This document shows, one piece after another, positions 1 to 9,443 of a stretch of DNA of 64,000 bases. Under the pieces are notes generated by a model that was given only the letters and a program-made list of their open reading frames with translations, was not told the origin of the DNA and ran no database searches. Position numbers and translations under genes: made by a program. This DNA is from Neostapfia colusana (lineage: Eukaryota > Streptophyta > Magnoliopsida > Poales > Poaceae), in NCBI GenBank assembly GCA_030760725.1, contig JASWHV010000008.1, positions 54,721,671 to 54,785,670 on the forward strand, read 5' to 3'. Every line of letters starts with the position of its first letter. The stretch's first letter is position 1.

Positions 1-31
1 AATAAATCAATAGGAGCACGGGGATTGAAAC
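1..31 (-). pseudogene. Integrase fragment of Reina-like element D (cut by element A)
   Basis: Read on the minus strand, these bases continue the D integrase that resumes at 34916: the frame ending ...VVYGF at the 34.9 kb side carries on here as NPRAPIDL, the usual continuation of this integrase region. The last five bases (27-31, GAAAC) are the left copy of the target duplication of element A; the right copy is 34911-34915. The rest of D's integrase, its C-terminus and its 3' LTR lie to the left of the window. Confidence 0.8.
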
Positions 32-790
32 CGTAATACCCTCAAAATCCATTCCCTGTATGCATACATTTTTCATATAGAGAAACATTATAAAAGAAGT
101 TGAAATGGAGAAAGAATCATAAAAATGGAGGGGAATGGGGAAAATATAGCCGAAAAGAGCCAATTCCAAACGGTCAAAGTGCGCTGCCGACACTCCCACG
201 GGTGTGGGACACGTGGCGGCTTCGGAGCTCACCCCTGCGGAAGGGATGAGGTCCGGCCCCGCTAGACACGTGTCGACTTCGGAGCTCACCCCTGCGGAAG
301 GGATGAGGTCCGGCCCCCGCCAGACACGTGTCGACGTCGGAGCTCACCCCGACAGAAGGGATGAGGCCCGGCCTTGCGGGATGTAACACCCCAAAAATCT
401 TGTTAAGAACCTAAATTATGTTAAGAGGGGAATTTAAAATTTTTTAGACGTGTTGCATGTTTTGCAAAAATTCAAATTCAAACTGGAATTCAAATTAAAA
501 TCAAAACAGAAAAGAAATAGAAAACAGAAAAAAAAAAGAAAACAGAAAAAAACCGGCCAGTGGGCCAAAACCCACCAGCCGGCCCACCCAGCACCCGCGC
601 CAGCCCGCAGCCGCGCGCGCCCTTTCCACCCACTGACAGGCGGGGCCCGCCAGCTCTTCTTCTACCTCGCGCCAGCGCCGGACTCTCTCACCCCGAATCC
701 AAACCGATCCGGATTTCTGTGAATCTCAGCCGAATTTCGCTCGGGGGCAACGCAAACTCGATCTAAACCACCCCGCCGCCATCCCCCATC

Positions 791-798
791 TATAAAAA
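791..798 (+). promoter_or_regulatory. TATA box of C1 LTR
   Basis: TATAAAAA lies about 410 bp into the LTR, just before a pyrimidine-rich and then GC-rich leader. The same box is kept in C3 at 56968-56975. No ATG occurs between it and 989. Confidence 0.7.
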
Positions 799-988
799 CC
801 CCAGCCTCGTTCTGTTTTTCCACGCGATCTGCTGTTTTTCCTCCGGTGAGAACCCGAGCCTTCTCCGGCGAATTCTGGCCGATCTACGCTCAGAAATTCG
901 GATCTAACTCGCTGGTCTTGATCCACCGCCTCCGGGGAACCTTGCAGGTGCAGAAAACTCAGTGACTTGCGGTTCAAACACAGCGCCG

Positions 989-3582
989 ATGAGCTTCGCC
1001 GTGGTTTCACTTCGGACCTCGTCGCCGGTCGCTTTCCAGGACCTCCGAGCTCAAGAAAACCCCCGAGGTGGGATCCCCGATCTCCCCTCTACCGATCTAT
1101 GCCATAAGATCACAGTTCTAGGAAGAATTCTCGAAGATCCGAAAGTCTCCGGCGAGATCGCCGCTTCCCGCCGCCGTGCGCCGCCGGCAGCGCCGCCCGC
1201 GCTCGATCAGAGCGACGTGGCCGCTTGTGCGCCGTTTATTTTAAATCGCACGGTAGAGTTTAAATCCCCGTGTACCGGTTCGACGTTATAATCTCAGCCG
1301 TCGGATTAAAATCGGACGGTCCACGTCAGCCCCACGTTATAAAGACTGGAAATCTTACGTGCTACCCCCTGGGGTTCTCGGGAAATAAGAGCTAGCCCCG
1401 GAAACTTCTGATCTAGCCCCTGGAACTTCAGAAAATCATGTAAATTCATTTAAAAATCAGTTTTAGCCCTTGGACTTAATAAAAATATGGAAAAACTCCT
1501 CTGTTATGAGTAGTTAGACCCCTGAAAATTCTTAAAATAATATTATAGACCCTGTAGTGGGGTGAGTTTACCTTTTTAACCCTGTTTGATATTTAAATTA
1601 GGAAAATTGAATATGTGGCTAGTGCTTAAAATTTAAAAGTGGGATAAACATATTGTCATAATTAAATTAAAAACTTTCTCAGTATTTAGAAAACTTTGGA
1701 GTGAGATAAAAATATATTTTGGGCTGAAATGAATCTGTTTAATTTATTATTCACATTTAGGGACACATTTTTAAGTAAAGAATTGTTCCGGAAAATAGGG
1801 AAAATAATTATAAAATAGTTTACATCAGAGGCAAAGGTCAAAAATATATTAGTAAATATTTTATATCAGAACCTATTCTGTTTAGATGATGTATTTTGTT
1901 ATTTTCATAATAAAGCTCACATTTAAGCATAAGAAATAAATCTGAAAATATAGCAACTAGTAAATGATAAATGAAGTTTCTAAAATCCAAAGAATTCAGT
2001 TTAGGGTTGGTAGAAATTCTGAAGACACATATGGAGTAGGAGAATACCTTTCATGCATACTTGGTAGCTAAAAGGGGTAGTAATTGAATATAAGGAATTT
2101 ATTTAAATTGGAAACTCATATATATATATATATATATAGTATGTAAGTATAAATGTGAACACAAAAGTAGGAACCATATACACATGATTAAAAGTGCATG
2201 CAAGCCACAGATCAACACACATAGAGTAGCCACAACACATATAATGGTGAATGCCTTTCATAAGTATGAATGTGTGGTTTGTATGAAGTGGAAGTGTGAA
2301 CTATGTCTTATGGATTGTTGTTTTTCTTTTGCTATGTGTGATGGTATGATGTAGAACCTGCTCAAGAGCAAGTTATCCCTTTCCAAGATCAGGACTACCC
2401 ATTTCAAGAGCAGCAGGAAGGAGGCAATTGTCCTTGACCACTTTGATCCTATATTAGGATGTGTAGATAGAATTATTTGCATTGTCAATTGAAAATATGA
2501 AACCCATGCTAGGAAGTTTCCCTAGAATTGCATTACCTTGTTTTCCTTGTAGCTTGGGTTGGCATTCATTTTATCATGTCATTTATTATCATGCATATGC
2601 TTAGCCATGCCTAGAATGGGATAATTGGGATATGAGATCATCAGTTTATTTTACCATACTCTTGAATGAGATATTGTGAGTTATGTAGAGGTAGGGATCA
2701 AGGCAAATTGGATGTTTTGGTTGTGTGCTGGGTGCACGAGACTCGGGTTTGTGTTTAGTACTTGCCTGGATCCTAAGGACCGGTTCATGGAGCATGTAAC
2801 CTGGCTTTACAGTGCCAACCACATGCTGAGATGGGGCAGCTTGGCCAATTAATTGGGTGTATCCCCGGCGTAGTATGGGTGTGTTGGATGGTGCGGGGAG
2901 TAGATGTCAGCTGGACTACCATATGAACCGCAAGGCTCAAGAGGGGGCCACTGCAGCGGGGTTGGAGCCTCTTGTATTCTGTTAGGGGTGAAAACTCAGT
3001 GGGCCCACGCTCGTCGGGAATCCCTTTGTAAAGGCTTCGTAGTGATCTCCTGGCTACACACCTGGGAAGTGTGAATGTGGTTCGTAGCCACTAGCATAAT
3101 GGAGGTTCTTTTAGTCCACCCGGCAACGGGGGATGAAATCACTACATGTGGGTACAGTGGTACAAACTCTGCAGAGTCAAAACTGTCATGACAGCCGTGC
3201 TCACGGTCAAGAGCGGCTTGGACTTATTCATGATTAGAGGATTGATGGTTTTGGAAGTTGTGGATGTTAAGCGGGGAGCTTAACATTGGAAATGATGTTA
3301 TGGTTATTGGATTATGATGATGGGATGGGAGATTGGGACCATTTCACCTGTGTAGTAATGTAGGTGCTTAATAAGCTAAGGTGATAGGTATTAATTGCGT
3401 AGTGCTTTAACCATGAGTTCAACCTCTCCTTGTTCTACCCATGCACGATATAATTTTTCCACACTTGCTGAGTACCATCGGTACTCATCCTTGCATATTT
3501 TGTTGGTTTATATTGCTGCTGAGGTCAAGATAATGAGGTGGTGTATAATGACCAATACTTTGGACCCGAAGAAGGTTTCTAG
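989..3582 (+). CDS. Candidate spliced acidic micro-ORF inside LTR C1 (3 exons, about 68 aa)
   Basis: Proposed exons: 989-1067, 2355-2423 and 3524-3582. The ATG at 989 is the first ATG after the TATA box. Exon 1 ends at CCCCGAG|GTGGG; exon 2 (69 nt) follows ATGTAG and ends GAG|GCAATT, a GC-type donor; exon 3 follows GCTGCTGAG. Total 207 nt, in frame, with a TAG at 3580-3582. Exon 2 is Gln/acid-rich (EPAQEQVIPFQ...) and exon 3 ends ...YFGPEEGF. The equivalents of exons 2 and 3 occur with the same phase in every other long LTR here. This is an inference from splice-like borders and phase; no known family is recognised and no transcript evidence is available. Only C1 has an upstream ATG in frame. 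Confidence 0.42.
2119..2139. repeat. (TA)n microsatellite in C1
   Basis: An uninterrupted alternating TA run of about 20 bp inside the intron-like part of the LTR. C2 has only a short ATATATAG remnant at the matching place (about 29512). Confidence 0.85.
3469..3487 (+). promoter_or_regulatory. Conserved hairpin TGAGTACC-ATC-GGTACTCA in C1
   Basis: A perfect 8-bp stem with a 3-nt loop, preceded by CACTTGC, 37 nt before the proposed last exon. The same position in other families has stems TGAGTAC/GTACTCA (A, E, G, K) or TGAGC/GCTCA (B), so pairing is kept while the sequence changes. Confidence 0.7.
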
Positions 3583-4571
3583 GTTCATGGAGACCCTCGG
3601 GCAATGCCTGTAACGGAGCTCACAAGAATAATTTTCCGCTGCTAGTTTATTTACTTGTGATGAACTTATTATTGTCCATCGAGACATTTGCTATGTAAGA
3701 CTTATTTATATTCGACACCTGGCTTGTAATAAATGATGCTTCACTATTTGTCATCACATGTATGAGAAAATGATCCAGGCATACATGTGATATTCACTTG
3801 GTTGTTCTTCGGAAAAACCGGGTGTGACACGGGACACGTATCACCCTCGGCGATCGCCTCCGAGAGGTCCGGCCCTGCTAGACACGTGTCACCCTCGAAG
3901 CTCATCTCCGAGAGGTCCGACCTGCTGGACACGTGTCACCCTCGGAGCTCGCCTCCGAGAGGTCCGACCCCGCTGGACACGTGTCGTCCTCAGAGCTCAC
4001 CTGCGAGGAGAAGGGAGGTCCGACACTGCTGGACACGTGTCGTCCTCAGAGCTCAGCTCCGAGGAGAAGGGAGGTCCGACACTGTTGGACACGTGTCACC
4101 ACCGGAGCTCGCCTCTGTAGAGAGGGGAGGCCCCGCCCCGCCAGACACATGGCGCACGCGGAGCTCGCCTCTAAGGAAAAGGGAGGTCCCGCCCTGCCAG
4201 ACACGTGACGCCCCCGGAGCTCGCCTCTAAGGAGAGGGGAGGCCTGGCCCCGCTGGACACGTGGTGCCTTCGGAGCTCACCCTGGCAGTGGCCACATGGC
4301 AGGTCCGGAGCTTGCCTCTGAGGAGAAGCAATGACCGGCCACCGCTGGACACGTGACACCTCCGGAGCTCACCACTGCAGAGATGCACGGTCCTTAGGCG
4401 GATTTTTCCTCCTGTGCGCGGGAGTACCCGGTACGGAGGGTACCGACATAGTTTCCCCCACGTTGCTGCCGCACCAAATCAATTGGAGATAAGTTTGATA
4501 AGATCCAAAAAACAAATTGAATAGGACTCTTATTTAAGCTCCAATTGGAGTAGGACTCTTCTTTCACCCCT

Positions 4572-4579
4572 TATAAATA
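4572..4579 (+). promoter_or_regulatory. TATA box of A 5' LTR
   Basis: TATAAATA follows the G-box array by about 180 bp and precedes AGAACCC and a GC-rich leader. The same TATAAATAGAACC context is found in the A 3' LTR (32750), G (46309, 54801), E (39202) and, reversed, F (37605-37612). Confidence 0.8.
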
Positions 4580-5039
4580 GAACCCAAAACCCCTTGGCCG
4601 CAACCACGTACTTCTTTTTCCACCTCCTGAGTCGGTGACTTGGAGGCCCTAGCCCCAACTGGACGAGTTGGACACACCCCTCCCCAGAGTTCAGTCGCCG
4701 GTGAGCCGCCAACAAGCCCCGTCACACCTCGCCGTCGCTGAAAAAGAGCTGACGATCATAAGAGAAGTGAGGTAGGTCTTCGGTGGACAGATCACATTTG
4801 ATCAGTTTTTGCCGGTGGAATTGATCTAGATCTTGAGTCAAGATCATCACCACGTCCACACTTGATCCCTACACCCTTGTTCATCATAAAACCCCATGCA
4901 AGCCTATTAAAACATGCAAGAACACGTACAAACTGGTTTACTAAAACAGCACCATAGGATTTGCACCATTGCATCTTAAGTAGAGTTTGTGCATAATGAT
5001 TGATTGTTGTGAATTCTGTATGTGCATGATCGTGAATAG

Positions 5040-5123
5040 AAGGACAAGTTCAAGAGGACATCTATGAAGGACTACAGCATCAAGAATTCGAAATGATTGA
5101 GCAACAAGAGCCACAGGAGCAAG
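5040..5123 (+). CDS. Exon-like block 2 (84 nt) of the LTR micro-ORF, element A 5' LTR
   Basis: It follows GTGAATAG and ends GAGCAAG|GCAAGTG, a good GC-type donor. Read in the phase used in C1 it is open and encodes EGQVQEDIYEGLQHQ followed by a Gln/Glu-rich tail. The A 3' LTR (33283-33366), G (46824-46907; 55313-55396), E (39702-39785) and F (37024-37107, minus) have blocks of exactly the same length and phase. The leader upstream shows no in-frame ATG (a TGA lies just before the presumed donor), so the start of any product in this family is unknown. Confidence 0.4.
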
Positions 5124-5472
5124 GCAAGTGCCCCTTGACCATATTGATCCCATGATTTTGAAACTGTTTTGTTTGTGAAAACGTGTATGCTTGAGTCAAC
5201 TTGATGGGAAAACCCTTTCATAGGAGTTTACTAGTTTTGTTAACCATCCTTGTCGTCGGGAAAGTTGATGAGTCGGGTATGGTCGTTTTCCTTTTTGCTT
5301 CGCTTAGCTTACGGGATACCGGAAGCGAAGTAGAACATGTCTAAGTACTGCACTCATATGAATAATGATGATGGAACTTGATGATGATAATGAGCATAGA
5401 ATCAGGGGAGATCTAGGCAAGCTTGGTTCGTGGATGTGGTAGGATGAGATGGTGGTTTACTTGCCATAGATC

Positions 5473-5728
5473 TAAGGACCGGTTCATGCCAGCACATGCC
5501 AGAAAAACAGTGCCACCACAAGGACAAATATGGGTGCGGCTTAGCTGACTAATTAGGTACGTTGCTAGTTTGTTATGGACCGTGGAAGGCGCGGGGAATA
5601 TGATTCGAGAGAGGACTGCCCTGGGAACTGCATGGCATAAGAGGGGGCCCGTTGGTGGGAGAATGGTGATTCGAGCCTGCTGGTGAAACCTTATTGAGTC
5701 CATACATCTAGTAGCCCCTTTGTAAAGG
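5473..5728 (+). other. Conserved intron-like block in A 5' LTR
   Basis: Contains TAAGGACCGGTTCATG at 5473-5488 and the self-complementary CCTTTGTAAAGG at 5717-5728. Both are kept in C1 (2774-2789 and 3023-3034), C2, E, F and G, though flanking sequence has diverged. B keeps only TAAGGACCGATCCGTG near 16024. Function unknown; a packaging, splicing or transcription role is possible. Confidence 0.6.
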
Positions 5729-6304
5729 ATATTTTGTGATCTCTTGGCCATACACCGACGGTTGTGTACAGGTATAATGGGGGTTCTGCAGTCGCCGAAG
5801 GGTGACGAAATCACAAACTTGTGGGTAAAGTGGTGCCACCTCTGCAGAGTGTAAGACTATCCTGATAGCCGTGCTTCCGGTCACAAGTGCCTGGCCAGCT
5901 CACATGATTAGATGGGAAATTTGGGATGGATGTTCGGTATGGTTATGGTATGGTCATTGGGATTGTTTTGGAACTGTTGTGTCATGACATTAAGTTTGCG
6001 TTTGGTCATATGAATATGAGAATGAGTTTGGTTTCGGTATAAGAAAATGAGATGGTTATGAATATTATGAGCATGAGATGAAGTTGAGAAAGATTAATGG
6101 CTGGTTGAGACATGATAAGTGGTGAATATGGTGAAGGAATACTGATGGAGGTATGTTGCTGTTTTACATGGTTATATTGGGATTAAATTCACCTAGACAT
6201 AGTTGCTGCTTTTATCATGTTGTAAAATAAAATTTGCTTTCTGAAATGAGCCTTTTTATTCCAACCTTGTTGTAAGCTACATGTCATACTTTTCCCGCAC
6301 TTGC

Positions 6305-6323
6305 TGAGTACGACATGTACTCA
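6305..6323 (+). promoter_or_regulatory. Conserved hairpin in A 5' LTR
   Basis: TGAGTAC, five-base loop, GTACTCA: a perfect 7-bp stem, 33 nt before exon-like block 3. In the A 3' LTR the matching stem (34549-34567) has C to T, which would still pair as G-U in RNA. Confidence 0.7.
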
Positions 6324-6355
6324 CTCTTGCATTATCACGTAAACATCAGCAACAG

Positions 6356-6390
6356 GAGAAGCGTACTTCGAGGATCATGTGGAGTACTAG
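6356..6390 (+). CDS. Exon-like block 3 (35 nt, with stop) of the LTR micro-ORF, element A 5' LTR
   Basis: It follows CAGCAACAG and reads EAYFEDHVEY then TAG in the phase that joins the single G left by block 2. Matching blocks: 34600-34634 (A 3'), 63527-63561 minus (K), 48155-48189 (G 5', with TAC changed to TAG), 57427-57461 (G 3', EEYFEESVEY), 41049-41083 (E, EDYYEDQVEH), 35902-35936 minus (F). Confidence 0.4.
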
Positions 6391-6667
6391 GCGTGCGAAC
6401 TACCGTCAACTTGCCTATGGTGTTGAAGATGGAGCCGCTGCTATTTAGTTATTTACGCTGTCGTATAGAGACTTCCGCTGCTAGAATAAGTTATACTTCT
6501 GCTGCAAGTATAAGTTAGAGATTGATGTAATAAAGTACTTAAACCCAATTATTCGTGGTTATATTCTGAATTCAGTTTGTGGATTACATGTGTATGTGTG
6601 ATGAACACCCTGGGCACACATATGCATTAGCTGGGTTCCATGTTTTACGGGACCGGGTGTCACAGAT

Positions 6668-6680
6668 TTGTATCAGGGCC
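6668..6680 (+). other. Primer binding site of element A (decayed)
   Basis: TTGTATCAGGGCC sits three bases after the LTR end. It differs at two sites from TTGGTATCAGAGCC in element G, the usual initiator-methionine-tRNA-type site of plant Ty3/gypsy elements. Confidence 0.8.
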
Positions 6681-7342
6681 ACGTTGACCGTAGGACGCAA
6701 GCCTAGGTAGAATGGACACTCTAGAACACATAGGAACACTCCTCTAAACTGCTATTTTCGAAAAAAAATTGCTTGCTTCTGCACTTCCTTGTCAGTTCAG
6801 CCACCGCAAAATGCTATTTTCAGCCCTCTTTTCTTTCTTTTGGACAACAACACCTTTTCTTTCTTGCTCTATAACTTCTGAAGTCTAGGAGTTATTTCTT
6901 GCGTCTCTAAAGTTTCTCATTTCTTATTATAAAATGTCGGTGACTAGGAGCACAGCACACATAAGTACTCACCACGTGGGAGTGTACTTAACCCCATTGA
7001 GGTGTCCGATGGACCACTCCCGTCACACGGCGGGAACAACACCAGTTCACATGATTAAGTTTAGGAATCCCATTGAATGAGCTGTAATAGGAACGTTTAA
7101 ATCGTAGTAGCATGAATAGGAGCGGTGTGTTGAACTTTTGAGATGATTCCTTGTGTTTGTGTGCTTAGTGTGAGTTCTGGCACGCTTCCGCAAATGTCCA
7201 CATCCACACATAGTGGAGAGATGTGAGATGCTTTGGCATGTGTTCACATCCTCATTAATAAAAGAAGTCATTTAGTTCATACCCCTTGATGCATATAGTT
7301 GGGGGATCAACCTAAATTTCTATTTTCAACTCTCTCTCAAAG
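6681..7342 (+). other. Untranslated leader of element A
   Basis: About 660 bp between primer site and gag. I see no conserved ORF. It ends in a pyrimidine-rich stretch and AAG directly before the gag ATG; in G the same place reads CTCTCTCTCACAG|ATG, a good splice-acceptor context. Confidence 0.6.
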
Positions 7343-8538
7343 ATGGTGAGGGAAAATGCCAGCCGTCAAAGGAGGAACATTCGTGGCAACCAGGAACCAC
7401 AAGAGGATGGCCACGTTGAAGTTCCTGAGAATGCTAACCCCGAGGCTGGTGAAAACAACCTTGAACGGTTGATGGCTATGCAGAACCAGCTCATGCAAAC
7501 TATGATACAAACTTTGGGACAGCTGCAATCCAACAACCACAATCCTAACCCCGTTCCTGCACCCCCACCACCACCACCGCCACCCCCGCCGGCTCACAAC
7601 AGACTGGGAGAGTTTATGAGGACTCGACCGCCTACTTTCTCACAAGCTAATGATCTCATGGAGGCCAATGATTGGTTGAAATCCATGTAAAAGAAGCTTT
7701 CTATAGTTCAGTGCAATGATCGGGAGAAAGTTCTCTTCGCATCGCACTAACTTATGGGAGCAGCCGCTGATTGGTGGGACGCTCTTTGCAATGCTCATGA
7801 CAACCAGGAGACTATCACTTGGATGAGTTCAAGGAGAGTTTCGGCTCTCATTACATCCCTGTTGGAGTCATGATGCTTAAAAGGCAAGAGTTCAAAGGTC
7901 TCCGCCAAGGAAAGAAGAGCGTGAATGAGTACCTCAACAAGTTCACGCAGCTGTGAAGGTATGCTCCCGAAGACGTCAACTCGGATTAAAGGAAACAATA
8001 CTTGTTCATGAGAGGATTGAACAATGAGATCCAAGTACAACTGCTCAACAATGATTATGCAAACTTCCAGAAGCTTGTTGACAAAGCTATAGTGGCTGAG
8101 AGCAAGATCCGTGAGATCGAGCAAGAGGGCAAGAGGAAGATGCCATACCAGCCACAAGGGAGCAATGTATGTCCTTGTTTCATGCCCCCAGCTGCACCAC
8201 AGTATGGATCGTCCGCTTCTACTTTTCGCCCTAATCAACCACCGCAGCAACGTCCTGTTATGCAAGCATCTTGTGTGCCTTCACCTTCTGCACCCCGTCC
8301 CAACACGGGCGCCTATGCTCAAAACCACCCTCACCCCAACATTCCTGTTGTCTTGGGCAACAAGTCATGCTTTTCATGCGGAGAGACGGTACACTTTGCA
8401 AGTCAATGCCCAGGGAAAAGTCTTGGACAGCCGACCAACGCACCAAGACAGAACCCATGGTCGAATGGAGGAGCTACGGAAGGTAACCGTGGACAGCAGA
8501 ACTACGCTCGTGGAAACTTGAATCATGTCTCCCACTGA
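7343..8538 (+). pseudogene. gag of element A (broken)
   Basis: Capsid/nucleocapsid polyprotein of the Tekay type. It starts MVRENASRQRRN at the place of MVRGN in G and MVRTR in B, has a run of about ten prolines, and a PPTFSQANDLMEAND stretch typical of the gag N-domain. The nucleocapsid CCHC knuckle reads CFSCGETVHFASQC at about 8371-8412; the fifth residue after the second Cys is V instead of the usual G. Breaks: TAA at 7688, TAA at 7748, a one-base loss near 7824, TGA at 7954, TAA at 7987 and a one-base gain near 8531. Several are C-to-T type changes at former Gln codons. Confidence 0.85.
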
Positions 8539-8980
8539 GGAAGCGCAACAGGCTGAAGACGTCGTGATTGGTATGTTCCATGCCAACTCCAACCCAGCCA
8601 TTGTTTTATTTGATTCCAGCGCATCACATTCATTCATATCATCCAAGTATGTTGCCAAGTATAATCTACCCATATCACACATGAAACACACTATGTTAGT
8701 TAATTCTCCCGGTGGAGAGATGAGGACTAATATAGTATGTCCGAAAGTAAACCTTAAAATAAGGGGGGTAGACTTTCTTGCCAACCTCATTGTCTTGGAT
8801 TCCCAAGGGATTGACATAATACTTGGGATGGACTTGTTAACCAAGCACAACGGAGTAATTCAATATGCTGAGAGGAGCGTGCAGTTGACAAATGAGCACG
8901 GTACTCGTATTGATTTCGAGTCAGCCCAACCGGCACCCGAGAAGGCAGCATTGAACCACGTCAAAGAATCAACATTGTAA
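8537..8980 (+). pseudogene. Aspartic protease of element A
   Basis: Retroviral-type protease that frees the gag and pol products. The active-site stretch reads VLFDSSASHSF where G has ILFDSGASHSF, so the glycine of the D-S/T-G triad is lost. The ILGMD motif of the second half is present. It is out of frame with gag by a one-base insertion near 8531 and ends at TAA 8978-8980, where G has GAA. Confidence 0.82.
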
Positions 8981-9443
8981 AGCATTCTGGTGGTTCAAGA
9001 ATTTTCTGATGTGTTCCCGGAAGAACTTCCAGGTATGCCACCTGACCGGGACATTGAATTTGCCATTGATTTAGTGCCTGGAACTGCACCTATAGCGAAA
9101 AGGCCATATAGGATGCCCGTTAATGAACTAGTGGAACTTAAGAAGCAAATTAAAGAGCAGCTAGAAAAGGGTTCTATACGCCCAAGCTCGTCACCATGGG
9201 GAGCCCCCGTGCTCTTCCTGGACAAGAAAGATGGAACTCAAAGGATGTGTACGGATTATAGGTCTCTCAATGAGGTGATGATCAAGAATAAATATCCGCT
9301 GTCCCGTCTAGAGGACCTGTTTGACCAAATGAAAGGTGCCGGAATTTTCTCCAAGATTGATCTTCGGTCGGGATATTTCCAGCTGAAGATTAAGCCCCCC
9401 GAAATACCCAAGACTGCATTTCAAACACGGTATGTTTCGTATG
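8981..9443 (+). pseudogene. Reverse transcriptase, N-terminal part, element A
   Basis: Starts with the linker EFSDVFPEELPGMPPDRD and continues through RPSSSPWGAPVLF, the YRSLNE motif, and FSKIDLRSGYFQLKI, which holds the first catalytic Asp. It is cut at 9443 by the copia-type solo LTR (duplication GTATG at 9439-9443 and 11158-11162). The insertion with its duplication is 1,719 bp, a multiple of three, but it brings stops. Confidence 0.85.

Larger units (their letters stand above)
382..3829 (+). mobile_element. Solo LTR C1 (Tekay-like family C) inserted in A's 5' LTR
   Basis: It starts TGTAACACCCC and ends GGTGTGACA, with CGGGA at 377-381 and 3830-3834. There is no primer site, polypurine tract or polyprotein, so it is a solo LTR of 3,448 bp. 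C2 (27582-31208) and the deleted C3 (56576-57350) belong to the same family. It has a TATA box (791-798), a GC-rich leader, an AT-rich intron-like middle, the TAAGGACCGGTTCATG block (2774-2789) and a hairpin (3469-3487). It landed next to a G-box core of the host array. Confidence 0.93.
186..4390 (+). repeat. G-box tandem array in A 5' LTR, split by C1
   Basis: Repeats of a G-box core (CACGTG or one-base variants) begin at 210, 267, 325 and, after the C1 insertion, at 3835, 3883, 3930, 3978, 4034, 4090, 4146, 4202, 4258, 4293 and 4350. Spacing is 47-48 or 56-58 bp, with one 35-bp unit. Most cores lie in the longer palindrome GACACGTGTC. Each unit also carries an imperfect inverted repeat of the form CTCGGAG / CTCCGAG around a GAGCTC. 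The 9-bp length difference comes from a GAGAAGGGA segment present in the longer units. Confidence 0.9.
32..6664 (+). repeat. Element A 5' LTR (interrupted by C1)
   Basis: It matches the 3' LTR at 31654-34910 along its length once C1 (382-3829) is removed. The first two bases are CG instead of the TG seen in the 3' copy; the end is GGTGTCACA at 6664. Parts in order: leader, G-box array (about 186-381 and 3835-4390), TATA box 4572-4579, GC-rich exon-like leader ending at a GAG|GTAGG donor near 4770, intron-like AT-rich stretch with conserved blocks, hairpin 6305-6323, final exon-like block and poly(A)-type end. Compared with the 3' LTR it lacks about 77 bp just after the donor (near 4776). Confidence 0.9.

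Noticed and set aside
450..1010. ORFs in the GC-rich leaders of C1 (also 27624-28471 in C2 and 56619-57208 in C3)
   Set aside because: Low-complexity Pro/Arg/Ala frames on both strands, not conserved in frame among C1, C2 and C3, apart from the short frame 989-1067 used in the micro-ORF proposal.
3787..4230. Long ORFs over the G-box arrays (also 31983-32660, 38494-39055, 45633-46239, 53855-54713)
   Set aside because: They exist in several frames and both strands because the repeat is GC-rich and stop-poor with near-triplet period; peptides are repeat translations (DTCHPRSSP...) with no conserved frame between families.
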